Positions 21,640-34,782 are shown, counted from the first letter of the stretch. The stretch: 64,000 nt of DNA from Anagrus nilaparvatae (GCA_022575985.1 JAKSXM010000156.1:558001-622000); one strand, 5' to 3'. Program-made: numbers and translations. Notes: generated from the letters alone by a model not told the origin.

Positions 21640-24600
21640 TTCTTTGAATGCAGGCTTAAATTTTTAAAAAATCTAGGATAACACACGTTATCAACCCGAA
21701 ATATCTTATAAAATTTTTTAGCAATTATACTTTCTGTACAAAATACACAGTATTACTTTAGCATTAAGCAAAATTGCTGATAGAGAATCAATAAATTTAT
21801 TGCCAAGCAAAAAACTAATTGTGAAAATTGGTTTTAAAAGCCTGTATAGCCTCCATTTATAGCATCCCAGAACGTAGGGCCGAATAACATAAGGCAAAAT
21901 GTACGACAAAAACTTAATAAATCAAAAAGAAAAATCACAATATATTTATTTTTATTACTTAATTATTACTTAATTATTTATTTAAATATAAACAAATAAT
22001 AAATCAATTAAACGATAAAAATTTTCATTTCAACACTGAATTAAAAAAATGAAGAATAAAATAATAATATTAATTAAATTTTGTATTAAAAAAAAAATAT
22101 TAAAAAAAAGATTTATTATTATTATAAAATAAATTATTTCGAGTAATTAAAAAAAAAAAAAAATTAATTACTCGCTTTAACGTAATAATTGTCTTAGCGT
22201 GTTTTGTTTATTATAAAATAGGCTATTAATAAATAAAGTAACGCTGACCTAATACATTTGATAAGTACTTAAAACGTTTTATAATAATAAAAAGATAAAA
22301 TGACAATGGTCGTATAAAGTGACATTAAACTTTTTTACAATCACATTTTTCTTTTTTTTTTTTTTTCTTTTTTAATTGTCTGTCTATTAAAAATAGCACT
22401 TTAATAATTTATTTCTTTTCGTTAATTTTATTTAAGTTTTTTTAAGTTGTTTTATGAAGAGTACTTATTTTTTTATTAAAACTTTTAACATTAAAATTAT
22501 TAAATTCAAAAAAATTTTTACATCTATTTGTAAAAAGAATATGATAATTTTAGAGTTAATTATTATCCTGGGCTTTATTAATGTTAAAGTTTTTTGTAGT
22601 TTTGAAGTATCAAAAGTAAAAACTTATTCAATAAGGTATAATAGGTACTTTGGAAATTTCAGAAAATTGTTAATTGTTGTCATGGAATTGTTAATTTTGA
22701 TGCTAAAAAGATTCAAAAATTAGCTCGAAATTTAGGTTTTTTAAAAAAACAGATTTAATCTAACCCATTTCGGTAGAAGCAAGAATAATACTTGATATGA
22801 TGTTAAAGCCTGTTTAAAATTGGACCAAAATACCTAAAAATAAGAAGAAAAAAATTACCCTGTTAAAAAGTTTTATTTCATATATTTATTATCTATGAGG
22901 GGTAACTTTAAATTTTGGTACAATATGGTAATTTTTTTTGAGAAAATCATTTATTTTAAGGATTATTTTTAATTGATTTGATCCAATGTCCTAATTAAAT
23001 AGGTCTTAACCTAATTACAAGTGTAATTTTTGCTTCGGCTGTAGTAGGTTATTTTACAAATTTTAAAAAGGTGCAGTTAGGAGGGAAGTTATGTATGATT
23101 ATCGAATCATTATCCAAGAAAAATAATAATAATCTCAAGTTTTAACTCATGAAAATATTGCTCGAATAATATAATACCTTCCAAATAAATTTTTGGTTTC
23201 AATAAAGAACCAATGAGATTTTTAGTCAACCAATAGCATCACTTATGAACTAAAAATTGAGGATTTTATTTTTTTTTTTATTTTTTCTTATGTAACTAAC
23301 GAATCGATCATTTAGCTATTTTTTCCTTGACTTTATTTCACATTAAATTTATTTTTCTGTTAGATAATTTAAAAAATTTTTCAATCAATACAATTAAATG
23401 GTATAATTTTAATATTTACTAGTGAATGACCCTAAAAATTTTTTCCAGTGTATATGATTAATAAATTCTTTTCATTATTAAATTATTTTAAAATCAAATT
23501 AAATGGTATTTTTTGTCACATAAAATATTTAAATTAAGTCTAGATAAGTTTATAAATTTAAATCACGTTCTCAATTTGATTTTTGTTAATTAATAAAACA
23601 ATAATAAATTTAAAAAAAAAAATTGTATTGTATAAATAAAACTAAGCCCAAATTTTTTTAAAAGTAAATTTATATTTGTATATCAAATTAACTTTTTTAT
23701 GCATAAAAGTTATTAATTCAAGCAATTTTATTATAAGAACAAAAAAATAAAAAGACACACAAAAAATTATTCATTGACCTACTATTTTATCTCAAAATGA
23801 TGATATTTAAAGCTGTAGAATAAGCTTAATTAATTTATATTCAAATGCATAATTTATAATTTTAACAGTTTCTAGGATTTTATTTAATTATTTATAGAAT
23901 ATTTTAAAGGATTTTATTTTTTGAGGTTCGAGAGACAATCGACTTAAAGTTACTGCTAGAGTAACTTCAAAAATCATTTTTAATATTTAATTTATAAATT
24001 TCAGATTTTTATAAGCATAAAATTTTTAAAGATTATCAAAATTAATTTTGCAAATTTTATAAGTCTACTTGTTTTATAATGTTTAAGATATTAATATTTC
24101 AGGTGTGAAGGATTTTTATTTATAAATGACATCACCTCCTTGTCCAAAAATAAGCACAACGTTGAAGAGTGCGAATGATCTCATAAAACAAGTCTTGTTA
24201 CACTTAAAGTACTTAAAAAGCATACTAATATGAACCCAATAAGAATATCCAAGTGACAATACCTCTAAAAGTTTCCCAGATACAAAACAATTTTTAAACA
24301 AACTTAAATTGGTGTTACAGCTTATGAAGATAACTCCTTACGTCAATTCGAGTCAAAAAATTTAATTTAACCCAGAAATAACAGTGATTTAAGAAAATCC
24401 AATACAATAGTGAAATCATTTTTATTTCAAAATATAGCCGCAAAAGTAAATTACTTTAAATAATTGTTTTTCGATAGTACCATTAACCACAATACGTGGT
24501 TCTTTGAATAAAAGCTTTAGTTACCTTTGTTAGTTATTTACGCAACACCTAGTAATTATTTATTTGTTTTTATTATTTTCTTTTTAAGCTTAAACATGTA
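21640..24600. other. AT-rich DNA, no gene recognised
   Basis: Includes poly-A and poly-T runs (22080-22160, 22350-22370). The frames at 21718-21909 (minus) and 22454-22723 (plus) resemble no protein I know and have the I/K/L/F bias of AT-rich noise, although the first lies upstream of the retrotransposon fragment and could be more of it. Nothing else is supported. Confidence 0.55.
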
Positions 24601-24603
24601 TTA

Positions 24604-26302
24604 TAGTCCTGTCGCCCACCATGCTATTTAATGCCATAAAAGTTCCATGGAAAAAAATGGTTGGTATTTATATTTTTGACCCGCTAAACACGCATCCGAG
24701 GTCCGTTTTGCAAAATTCGTGGTCAATTTTTTGTTATTAACAATTTATTGCAAAATTTGATAACAATCTAAATGTTAAATATCCTGTAGCTAAAACAATT
24801 CAAAATTTTGATAAGCCCCTGATTTTATTATACATATTTTGACTCACTTAATCCAAATTTATAATTTATAAGCTCGTATGATTAATTGTTTAAACAATAT
24901 TTAATTGTTAATAAATTGTTTAAACAATATTTTTTTGAAAATTACGTGTGACACCTTTTTATGTGTATTTTTTAACCCTCTGATCACGATTTTCAAGTTA
25001 TTTTTTTCATAAACCTTACTTATAGTAATTGTTTAAACAATTTTAATTTGTTTATAAGCCAAAATTAGTATGTTGCTATTTAAAATTTGACAAAAACATG
25101 AATTCCGTAGCTTACAGCTTTCGTGATTTCGAAAAGCAATCACCAATTTTTATTTGCTGTATCCGAATTTTTAATTTGCAATGTCGTAGGACTAATTGTT
25201 TAAACAATATTAAATTGTTTATAATTTATTTAAACAATATTTTTTTGAAAATTACGTGTGACACCTTTTTATATGTATTTTTTGACCCTCTGATCACGAT
25301 TTTCAAGTTATTTTTTTCATAAACCTTACTTATAGTAATTGTTTAAACAATTTTAATTTGTTTATAACCCAAAATAAGTATGTTGTTAGGTAAAATTCCA
25401 ATTCTTGAAATACATTGGTATTTAAGTTCATCAAAATGCTTTTTTTACCTTAGTAATGTTTATACAAAAAAATGTAATAATACATTAAATAAATTATCTT
25501 CCATATTACTAACCCGAGAGTTAATTTTATTTATTATATGATTTTAAAGTTTAAATTGTTTAAGCAAATAATGGGGTTGGTTTTTTGAAAAAAAGATCCT
25601 GAAAATCGTGATCGGAGGGTCAACAAATACATAAACAAAAGTGATTTTCAAAAAAAATATGTTTAAACAATTTATTAATAATTAAATATTGTTTAAACAA
25701 TTAAACCTATGACCTTGGGAATTTAAAATTCAGATTCAGCAAGTTAAAATAAAAAAAATTATCGATCACTTTTTGAAATCACGAAATCTGTAAGCCACGG
25801 AATTCATGTTTTTGTCAAATTTTAAATAGCAACATACTAATTTTGGCTTATAAACAAATTAAAATTGTTTAAACAATTACTATAAGTAAGGTTTATGAAA
25901 AAAATAACTTGAAAATCGTGATCAGAGGGTTAAAAAATATATATAAAAAGGTGTCACACGTAATTTTCAAAAAAATATTGTTTAAACAATTTATTAACAA
26001 TTAAATATTGTTTAAAAAATTAATCATACGAGCTTATAAATTAGAAATTTGGATTAAGTGAGTCAAAATATGTATAATAAAAGCAGGGGCTTATCAAAAT
26101 TTTGAATTGTTTTAGCTACAAGATATTTAACATTTAGATTGTTGTCAAATTTTGCAATAAATTGTTAATGACAAAAAATTGACTACGAATTTTGCAAAAC
26201 GGACCTCGGATTCGTGTTTAGCGGGTCAAAAAACATAAATACCAACCATTTTTTTCCATGGAACTTTTATGGCATTAAATAGCATGGTGGGCGACAGGAC
26301 TA
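24604..26302. mobile_element. 1.7 kb foldback element with internal GTTTAAAC palindromes
   Basis: The left arm begins TAGTCCTGTCGCCCACCATG and the right end is its reverse complement; symmetry runs to a centre near 25453. TTA flanks both sides (24601-24603 and 26303-26305), a possible 3-bp target duplication. Each arm holds two direct copies of a roughly 200-bp block (24877-25075 and 25190-25385 on the left) with the perfect palindrome ATTGTTTAAACAAT, which recurs about seven or eight times across the element. Mismatches between arms are sparse. No transposase is present. A three-base duplication would fit PIF/Harbinger-like elements, but this is not secure. Confidence 0.8.
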
Positions 26303-26305
26303 TTA

Positions 26306-27214
26306 TGTTACACAAACGTATAATTAACTATTTTGCCAATTATTTAAAAAATTTAACTCTTTCATTTTCAAAAGATGTCAAAGCCAAAATGACTAACTTC
26401 AGCAGAAAAGTAATTTTGATATGATGAAAAATTATAATTTTCAGTTATTGTTGTTCGGACGTTTTGACGAAGTTCGTGGTTCGTTTTGTAATATTTTTAA
26501 AATATTTTTTGATGGTGTTTTCTTGCTCGGAAAATAATAATAATAAATTAATAATTAATAATAAATTAAATAAATAAAACAACTCAAATTTTATAGTTTT
26601 AGCAAAATTTAGATTTTTTGAGTCTTAGCTAATGATGGCTTCTAGAAAATAAAACCAATGAGACGCAATACCAATTATTAATATTGATTTTACCAAATCA
26701 AATTTTTTAAATACCAATTATTAATATTGACTTTCTCAAATTAAATCTTTTAAATAACAAACAGGTTTAACTATTTCCAGAACCACCTGTCATGATTTAA
26801 TTCCTGAACATTTTTATTAGGAGTGTGTTAGTATGTATTATCGAGAAACCGTGATCAGCAAATATCTGGTTTGATTTAATGAATAAAAAAAAGATTTAAA
26901 AAAGGTTGTTTGTTTTTCCCACTTCTGCCCAGTATTGTTCAATAAAAAACAACCTTTTTTATGAATAATCTGTAAATCATGGGCGATGACAACATTAACA
27001 AATTATTATGTTTAATAATAACAAGTTTTGTCTCCTACAATTCGTTTAAACATTCAGTTGTTGTCGAGTTATCAAAAAAGAACTGGTTTAAGATATAAAA
27101 AATCAACTAAAAATTTCTTAAAAAATAGCAAATTTCTGTAGCTATTTGGAGGCATCCATTAATGATGTCATCTTTTTTAGGAAAGAGGGGATTTACGATT
27201 GATAGCAGCTGATT
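26306..27214. other. AT-rich DNA with a small direct repeat
   Basis: Near 26670-26755 the segment ACCAATTATTAATATTGA followed by an AAATTTTTTAAATA-like tract occurs twice in tandem. No gene is recognised. At 27150-27195 a CATTAATGATGTCAT-containing arm faces an inverted partner at 27795-27815, outside the MITE listed next, suggesting an older element that received it. Confidence 0.5.
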
Positions 27215-27218
27215 TTAA

Positions 27219-27720
27219 GGATACATTCTCCCAGTTTTGAAATTGAAAATCAATTTTTTTTTTTTTTTTAATTGATTTGTGTTCAAAAAGTATTCAAGAA
27301 TAAATTTTAAATCGGAAGATTATTTTGGTCTGTAGGCTCCGTTTTTAGGCTAAAAATACGGTCAAATTTCGACTTTTTTCTATTTACCTTCATAAATTTT
27401 TTAATTTTCAATATTTTTCATATATCCTAGAGGAGTGCCACCAAAAACTCATGTACTTTATGGTGTTTTATTTTTTTTTATTTTAGACGATTCTAAACCG
27501 AGTTCGGATGTGGGCCAATTTGGAACTTTTTTTTTAGACACCAACTTCAGCGCCATCTAATAATATGAAAAAAAGAAAAAATAAAAAATAAATTTTTTTT
27601 TATGTTTATTATGAGTGTATAAAATAGCTGTAAAAAAATCTTTTTATTATGCAATATAGTTTTTGAGAAATTTATATGAAAAATTACGTTATTTTTACTC
27701 AAAACTGGGAGAATGTACCC
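27219..27720. mobile_element. TTAA-flanked MITE (piggyBac-like target site)
   Basis: The terminal inverted repeats read GGATACATTCTCCCAGTTTT at 27219 and its near-exact complement AAAACTGGGAGAATGTACCC at 27701-27720. TTAA lies directly outside both ends (27215-27218 and 27721-27724). TTAA target duplication is characteristic of the piggyBac superfamily. The 502-bp interior is AT-rich and non-coding. The frames at 27663-27917 and 27695-27892 run across its right end and are chance readings. Confidence 0.75.
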
Positions 27721-27724
27721 TTAA

Positions 27725-29589
27725 CAAAAAATTTGAGAAAGTGAGACGAGGCAGAAGGTGGGACGAGGATGGGGGTAATGTTACCTCAATTTTTGTTGAC
27801 GTCAGTAATGATTGCTCCCCTAAACAAATAAAAAAAAAATTACATCTTAGAGTACGTCCTTCAATTTGGATGGTTTCATTAAGCTTCATCACAAAAAAAC
27901 TGATAACTATAAATTAACTAAGAAAAGTTTTAAAAAAACAAATATCAGAACTAATTTGATGAATAAATAATTGGTACACAATTCTTTAAATTATTCCGTG
28001 TTATCATAGTGGTACCTCCTGCATTATTGCAAAATTTCATTAAGTTCTTGTCGAATTAACACAAAAAAACTAATTTTAGATGTCAAAAAAATTAACGAAG
28101 GAATGTTGATAACCTTTTTTTTACATAAAAAATTCCTATTGTTAAAAATAAAACGCTAGATGAACTTGTGATCATGCCTAGAACAAATCAGTTCTAGACA
28201 ATTTTTAAACCTGACTATACTACAGTAGAATATTAATAATTTACAATATTAGAAAAAAAATATAAAACTATAGTTACTAGTTAAAACAAAAAACAAAAAT
28301 AAAATTGAAGTTCACTCATGTACCGTTATATCATATTTATAAATATAAAAATTATTCAAAAAAATAAAATAAAATGTTATCTTTTATATTATAAAGTTTA
28401 CAAAGTCATTATATAAGTAAATAAATATACAAGCGTTACGTGTGACTATTGCATTCATTAGTTTGAAAATATTAAATTTTATTTTCTAATTTTTTTTAAA
28501 AACGTATTTAGCCTAAATGTATGAAAAAATTGGTTTTTATAAAAAATTAAATTATTAAATAAGTACTTGTATTTTTTTCTGAGAGCCCATATATTTTTTT
28601 AATTATTGGGTTTTTGGAATGATAATTTTACAAAGGGTAAGGTGTAATTTATAGATGGTTTACTCTGAGTTTTTTGGGTCACTGATTACAAATTTCGTGA
28701 TTTCACTACTGCTAAATTTAGGAACACCCTTAAATTAACAAAAAACCATTCTTTTTAAAAAATTTAGGGCATAATAATTTACAAAAGATAAAGAGAGTAA
28801 CATTTAAGTTTTACAACTTAGCCTATTGAGATTTTGGAGATACCGCGTATAAAAAATGTATGACAAACAAAATTAAGGAATTATATCTCTTGCTAAAAGT
28901 GTTTGTTATTAATTTAATAGTGTTTCGAAAATTTTGTATGCGCAGAAGCCCCCAAAATCTAATACGAGCGATCCAAAAAACGTATAGTAGCGCAAATTTT
29001 GTTATGAGTTTATATTATAGCAAAAATATCCCAGAAGTTTATTTTTTTAATATAATGATATTTAACAATTTTTTATGCATTAAAGTTTATAAATTTTGCA
29101 AAAAGTCTAAAAAGGGTACTTTGCTAATTTAAGGATATTACAAAAATTAAAATTTTGAATGAACAAATGCACCAAATTCCTAATCAACGATCCGAAAAAT
29201 CGTTAATAGTCTTCACATTATATAAATAATTAACCTCTATCTCAATATCAGACAAGCATTAGCTCCCAGCAATGGGACTTGGTCCCAATATTTACTTTGA
29301 ATTAAATATTGTATTCTTTTAATAAAGTAAACATCGTAATAGAGCAAGAATTTTATATGAATTTTTTTTAGAATATTTGACTATGGATACTATTTTACTG
29401 GAAAAAATCATTGCAAAACAAGTATTATAAATATTAATCTGATTCAATTTAATTTTGATGTATTATGTCAACTTATTCATAACTATTGGACCAAACGTCT
29501 ATTGTTAATTTATACTATAGATATTAGAATTATTTTAGAAAATACCAAGTAGTGATAACTTATTAGTTGAATCAAATATTAAAATTAAG
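27725..29589. other. AT-rich DNA with family B repeat fragments
   Basis: Family B words occur at 28660-28780 (inverted, GGGTCACTGATTACAAATTT) and 29150-29215 (direct, AATCAACGATCCGAAAAATC). The frame at 28860-29132 lies between them and resembles no known protein. No gene is supported. Confidence 0.5.
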
Positions 29590-30400
29590 ATAAATATAGA
29601 AGGTAAAAAACCTTATAAACAATCCATTCAAATTCTAATTGTAATTTATATGAGGATATAACTATTAACTACAATATTTCTTAAACATACTTAAAACGAT
29701 AGGTATCTGAAAAAATTCTGTAAGTAATCATAACTTTAAAATAGATGCACATATATTTAAAAGCACCCAATTTTATCTAACCGTAGCCCCCAAAAATGAC
29801 ACGTAATGTCTTGTTCTCTGACCACAAACCTAATAAGTACCAAAATTGTCTCAATTTACAATATTCTTCAAGAATTTTTTTTTTTTTTTTGCGAATTAGT
29901 TTATTTTGAGCAATACAGCGTCAAATACTCAAAACTGACCATTAGAAAATCGTTCTTAGTGAATTCTAGTGAGATGGATCCATTTCTATCCATTCAAAAA
30001 TTTTAGGTACAGTTAACATTACTGACCACTTGACTTTACAGTATATATTAAACATTTTGGAAAGAAGGCGAAAACCCGTACAAAATATGCGTACAAAACT
30101 CTAATTGTAATTTATATACTTACACATACTCAAAAGAAAGGTATCTGAAAAAATTCTAAATTTTTATCAGAAATAAGTTTATAGACAAATTAATATTTAA
30201 AGATGATATTCATAAATAAAATAGAAAATTGATTATAATTTCATGGTTACTTAATGCATCTTATATAACATTAAAAAGTCATTTCTCTTTTGAGAAAATA
30301 GCGCCACCTAGATATCGCCTAACACACCGATCAAACAATACTTTTATATTATATTCATACATTCCCTGATATTTTTCATTTTTTTTTCTTCATAGATCAA
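29590..30400 (-). repeat. dispersed repeat family A, minus-strand copy
   Basis: Reverse complement of the blocks at 18312-18385 and 19801-20760, including CGCCACCTAGATATCGCCTA (30301-30320) and ACTTTACAGTATATATTAAA (30034-30053). The site that received the LTR in the other copy reads AGGTACAGTTA here (30005 onward) without an insertion, which makes it the empty-site reference. The frame at 29806-30006 is incidental. Confidence 0.65.
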
Positions 30401-30519
30401 TCACGAAATTTTGATTTCTGATTTTTTGGCATATAAGCACGTTTTGAGACTTCTGGAATCTAAAAAACTGGTTTTTAAAAAAGTCTGTATACGCGGGTGT
30501 TTTTTTTACCAAAAATCTT

Positions 30520-31400
30520 GAGGTCCCTTTTTTTTTAATTTGGATGTGATACCTCATTTTTTCCATAAAAGCACTAATATTTAGAAGTATTGTTTTTATT
30601 CTATATCTTAAATATAATTACATTATATTATGTATTATGAATCTTATAATTAATTTTTTTTCAACTTTTTTGTCACCAAAAAATACAAAAAGTACCAATT
30701 TTTTTTCTTTTTGGACTTATAGTACCTGATATTTTTCTATGGGAGTACTAGTCTTAGAAATACCGTTTCTAGTCGATTTTTTGGATCTGATATACCTTAT
30801 TTTAAAAAAACAGCAATATTTTTATTCTTCTAGGACGTAGTACTTTTCTTTTTCTATGAAATTAGTAATATCTAGAATTATCGTTTTTACTCGATATCTT
30901 CAATCTGATATTAATTTTTTGAAAATTTTTCTCTGAAAATTTTCCCCTTTAAAAAATACAAAAAACATTAATTTTTTTTTATTTTCATACATAGTACCTA
31001 ATTTTTTTCAAAATAAAAGTATTTTAGTGTTCATTGAAAAAGAAGAATTAACACCTTTTCTCATAGTCGTTTTGCCCCACCAATACCCTAGGGTATTATC
31101 AGATATGTTTGGGTGGTGGCTCTATTATGTCGACTATACTTTATCGCCTTTTATTCCGCATCATATATGAATTGAACCCCTCTTTTTCTCACTTGCGACA
31201 AACTGTAGCCATCTAATATCTGCGTTAGAACCACCAATCCCACAGTATTAATTTTAGAAAAATGGTTTGTACTCTATTTCTGGAATTTGATATCAGAAAT
31301 CGAGTTAATTTTTTGAAAATTTTCTTCTAAAAATTTTTTAAATAAGAAAATAAAAAAGACACCATTCTTGTGTTCCTCTTTTTTGTTGTGTAAAAAGTAT
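30520..31400. repeat. degenerate tandem repeat, about 120-170 bp unit
   Basis: A recurrent block of the form TAGTACCTGATATTTTTC..., then a TAGAA-T-CGTTTTTACTCGATATCTT-like segment, then an AAAAAATACAAAAA segment, occurs at about 30547, 30721, 30838 and 30989, with a further relative near 31270. Unit length varies (172, 117 and 152 bp between starts). It is old and diverged, and no coding frame runs through it. Confidence 0.5.
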
Positions 31401-31547
31401 ATTTTTTTCCATAAATTTTAAGCTGAAAATATCAAGGAAAAGATCAATTTTAATTTTTCTTATGACATTATACTTTGTTAATAATATCAGAGTGCGTATA
31501 TTATTGAGCGGCAACAATGTGATAACTCTTGCTGATTGGTTTCACTA

Positions 31548-31585
31548 CACTGAAAAATTGCGGCAAGCGGATTTTTTTTTCAGTG
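31548..31585. mobile_element. 38-bp minimal TA-flanked inverted-repeat element
   Basis: Starts CACTGAAAAATTG and ends TTTTTTTTTTCAGTG, flanked by TA on both sides (31546-31547, 31586-31587). The end sequence equals that of the degenerate element at 7704. Only about 15 bp separate the two ends, so it is either an extreme internal deletion derivative or a chance palindrome. Confidence 0.45.
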
Positions 31586-31722
31586 TATTTTTCGCCTTCC
31601 CCGTTATATTTTTGGATTTAATTTTTTTTAATTAAAGTTAATTTTTATTTATTTTGGCAGACTTAGAAAAGTTTTATCTAAAAGCAATAATAAAATAAAA
31701 ATTAATTTTTGTTGCTTTGGCG

Positions 31723-31725
<3 letters not shown>

Positions 31726-31778
<53 letters not shown>
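31726..31778. repeat. (CT)n microsatellite, about 53 bp
   Basis: Uninterrupted CT dinucleotides ending in TCTCTCGAAACG. On the minus strand this is a (GA)n tract of the kind bound by GAGA factor in insects; whether it acts that way here is unknown. Confidence 0.95.
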
Positions 31779-31779
<1 letters not shown>

Positions 31780-31799
31780 AAACGCTCTCTGGTTAATGG

Positions 31800-34439
31800 T
31801 CTAATAGACCATTAAGACCATTTTATTATTGCTAATGAGGAATCATAGTGCCAATTACTTTGCAGCATTTTTTTTCCTTTATTAATCACCCCCGATATTA
31901 AACATTTCATTATCACTATTAATAATGTATTTTTAATATCAAGCTTTTGCAGATTTTCTACAATGAGAGAGAACCTTAAAATGATCACCTGTTTAAAAAA
32001 TTCCACCATCGGTTTTTTGAGATAATAAAATTAGAATAAAAAGAAAAATAAAAAAAACTTTAACCTAATGTCACCTTGTTTCCACCATTTTGAATTTAAA
32101 AATTTTGAAGCTAGTTTTCGTGATCAGTAATTTCAATAAGCTATAATCTCATTTCAATAACTTAGGAAGTCAAAGACAAATTAAAAAAAAATTAAGTGGT
32201 TCAAAAGTGTCCAAAATCGTTGTTAAAGATGAATTTCTAAAAATTCAGAAAGAATTTAACAGCCTGATATTAAACTACAAATAATAAAATACATTAATAA
32301 AATAATAGTGAATTTTACTCTTAAAAAATATTTCAAGTAAAAAAAAAACTATTTTTCAATGAATTTTCATTTAAAAAACTGAAAAATATAAAAATAAATT
32401 GTAATTAAATGTGTAATATCTGTTCAAACAAAGATATAGTAGGTAAATAATAGTAATAATATAAATAAAAAAGTTGCGGTTTCTTTTAAAATTTATTTTA
32501 TGCCGTACCACACTCGTCCCTTATCTACTTATCTTGTATTGAGTATATTCCACGTATAATATTCGTTGAATCACAAAACATATATAAATGATAAGAAATA
32601 AAACTTTTAAATTAAATAAAACATTGCAATGAAATTATACTTATTATTATTATATTTAATTAATTTTACTATTTTATTTACATATAGGGGAAAATGGGGC
32701 GATTTGGTCTGCTGATATATTTTAACGTTCTTGCAAAATTATTTTTTTTTATTATTGTTTTTTAAACTTGGTAACTAAGGATAGAATTTTTAAACTCATT
32801 CATTGTTAAATTAAATGTAAAAACATTGACTAAAATGTCTAAAAAGATAAAAAAAGTTATTAATTTTTAGTTATTTGGTGCAAAATAAAAAATAAATATT
32901 ACTTATAAAATTGGACAATTGACAACAAAAATTTTTTTTATACCGCAATATCCTTGAAATGATTGAAGTATTTAAATTATTATATATGCTGCAATAATTA
33001 TTTTTACAAAAAATCATCAATAACTGATTCTGCATTTTTATCATCAATCGACTAAATACTTTAAAAAATGTAATTATTTTAAAATTTATTTTATTTCATA
33101 TTTTAATTAATTTTTCAATTATTCAGATTATTGTTATAAAGAAAAATTTAATTAGTTTTTATATATCAATAAAACACAGCATGATACAACAAAATGGTAT
33201 CAAAATTTTATAATTAAAAATATGACATTAAAGATTACTGGACGTTTCGTTATTTTTCATCTTTTTTAATTTCAAGTTTTGAGCAACAAAGATTTATAAA
33301 ATAAATTTAATATTTCATAAAGATTTTTTATATTATAGAAATTTTATTAAAAATCATGTTTGACTATGACACTACTTTTAAAAGGTTTCGCAAACTATGT
33401 ATTTTACACGAGCCAATAAATAATTGCTGTTAATCTACCTATTCACTTAATGATACTTTATGAGATCAATTTTCAACAGTCTTAAAACCATAATTTAAAC
33501 GTCAAAATATTTCAAAAAATAAGTAAATTATTTTTAAAAGATTTAATTATTTAAAATAATGACTCGAGTTTTTTTTTTCTTCAATGAATTCAATTAAACA
33601 TTTATATTTTTTATTGCATAACTTTTTTATTCCTCCAGAGAATTAACTGCATTGAAATCGATATTAATAAAAATAAAAATAAAATATTACACATTATTTA
33701 TTAAGTACATTTTTTTTGCAACAAAGAATTGAAAAACATAATTTCCAAACTGTTAAATTTATAAATAAAAATTGTCAGCCAGGAGCTCCAGTTTTAGGCA
33801 ATTTAAGAAAATTCGTGATTTTGGAAATAACTTTGAAGAGTTAAAAGTCAGAATTAAGAAAATTTAGAAGTAAAACATCTTTTTAATTTCTTTGTCTAAA
33901 AGTTGTTACTAATCATAACAGAGAAAACAATAAGACTATCCGAGTGTTGACAGCTGATTTCTCGAAATTTTTTGAATAATATGCCCTTTACTGATATTTC
34001 GGGGTTGATAGACCCAAATTGAAAAAGCTGAAGTGCAAAAAAATAGTTTATAACTAATATTAAAGTTAGAAATTAGCTCTCAAATCAGAATTATCCATAA
34101 AGTCCCATTTTACCCTCCTCCCTAATCATTTTTCTCTTCCTTCCCTTGTTTGTGTCCATTTATACCTCCCCCCTTTGAGCTTTCTAGGGTATACATCCAA
34201 TAGGTAAGTAAGTTCCATCTAAAATTCTTCTCAGAATGATAAACTATATATTTTTCCCTGTTTTTGAGACCATACCTTACGTCCTTCTATATTGAGCCAA
34301 TTGTCAGATAAAGAAGGTTGTTTAATTTTAAAAAGTATAGCCCAATTATATTTCATTTTAATGAGTCTTACTTAGGCTGAAAAAATATATCTCAAATCTC
34401 ACTTAAATAACAATTCAAAGAGAAAATACGAGGTTTCTG
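31800..34439. other. AT-rich DNA, no gene recognised
   Basis: Starts with a short palindrome (ATGGTCTAATAGACCATT, 31796-31813). The rest is AT-rich with no recognisable transposon, tandem array or reading frame. It is the beginning of the most transposon-poor part of the window. Confidence 0.6.
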
Positions 34440-34600
34440 GTCGCCGGATTCTGGAAAATTGATTTTGAATAATTTTGGTTTAGGAACTTAAAAGGTGAGG
34501 ATTTATATTAATTCAGCTTTATGAACTTAAAACAATTGGTCTAAAACTGTTATAGGTCATGCTCATTGACTGTATTAATTAACACACAAACCAGTTATAA
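34440..34600. repeat. fragment of dispersed repeat family D
   Basis: Contains the TTTAGGAACTTAAAA and TTAATTCAGCTTTATGAACTT words and then ACACACAAACCAGTTATAAG, matching the right half of the copies at 3800, 4637 and 13909. The G-rich part is missing and the TAAACATGTT-like end is not recognisable. Confidence 0.4.
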
Positions 34601-34745
34601 GTTTTTTGTATTAATTGATAATATATCAAATAGGATATCATTTTCTAAGTCGTGTTAATGAAAATAAGTACTCATAAAGTGATAATAAGTACACATAAAT
34701 ATTTATAGCATCGCCTAGTAAGTATAGGTATATATTTTCAAGCAT

Positions 34746-34748
<3 letters not shown>

Positions 34749-34780
<32 letters not shown>
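34749..34780. repeat. (AT)n microsatellite inside a small palindrome
   Basis: About 32 bp of alternating A and T. The flanks CAAGCATG... and ...ATGCTTG extend the symmetry. Further (AT)n runs occur at 36322-36352, 36459-36487 and 36877-36892. Confidence 0.85.

Positions 34781-34782
<2 letters not shown>

Noticed and set aside
22454..22723. 89-codon frame with hydrophobic stretches, possibly a small membrane protein
   Set aside because: I/K/F/L bias is what AT-rich random sequence gives; no signal or conservation is visible.
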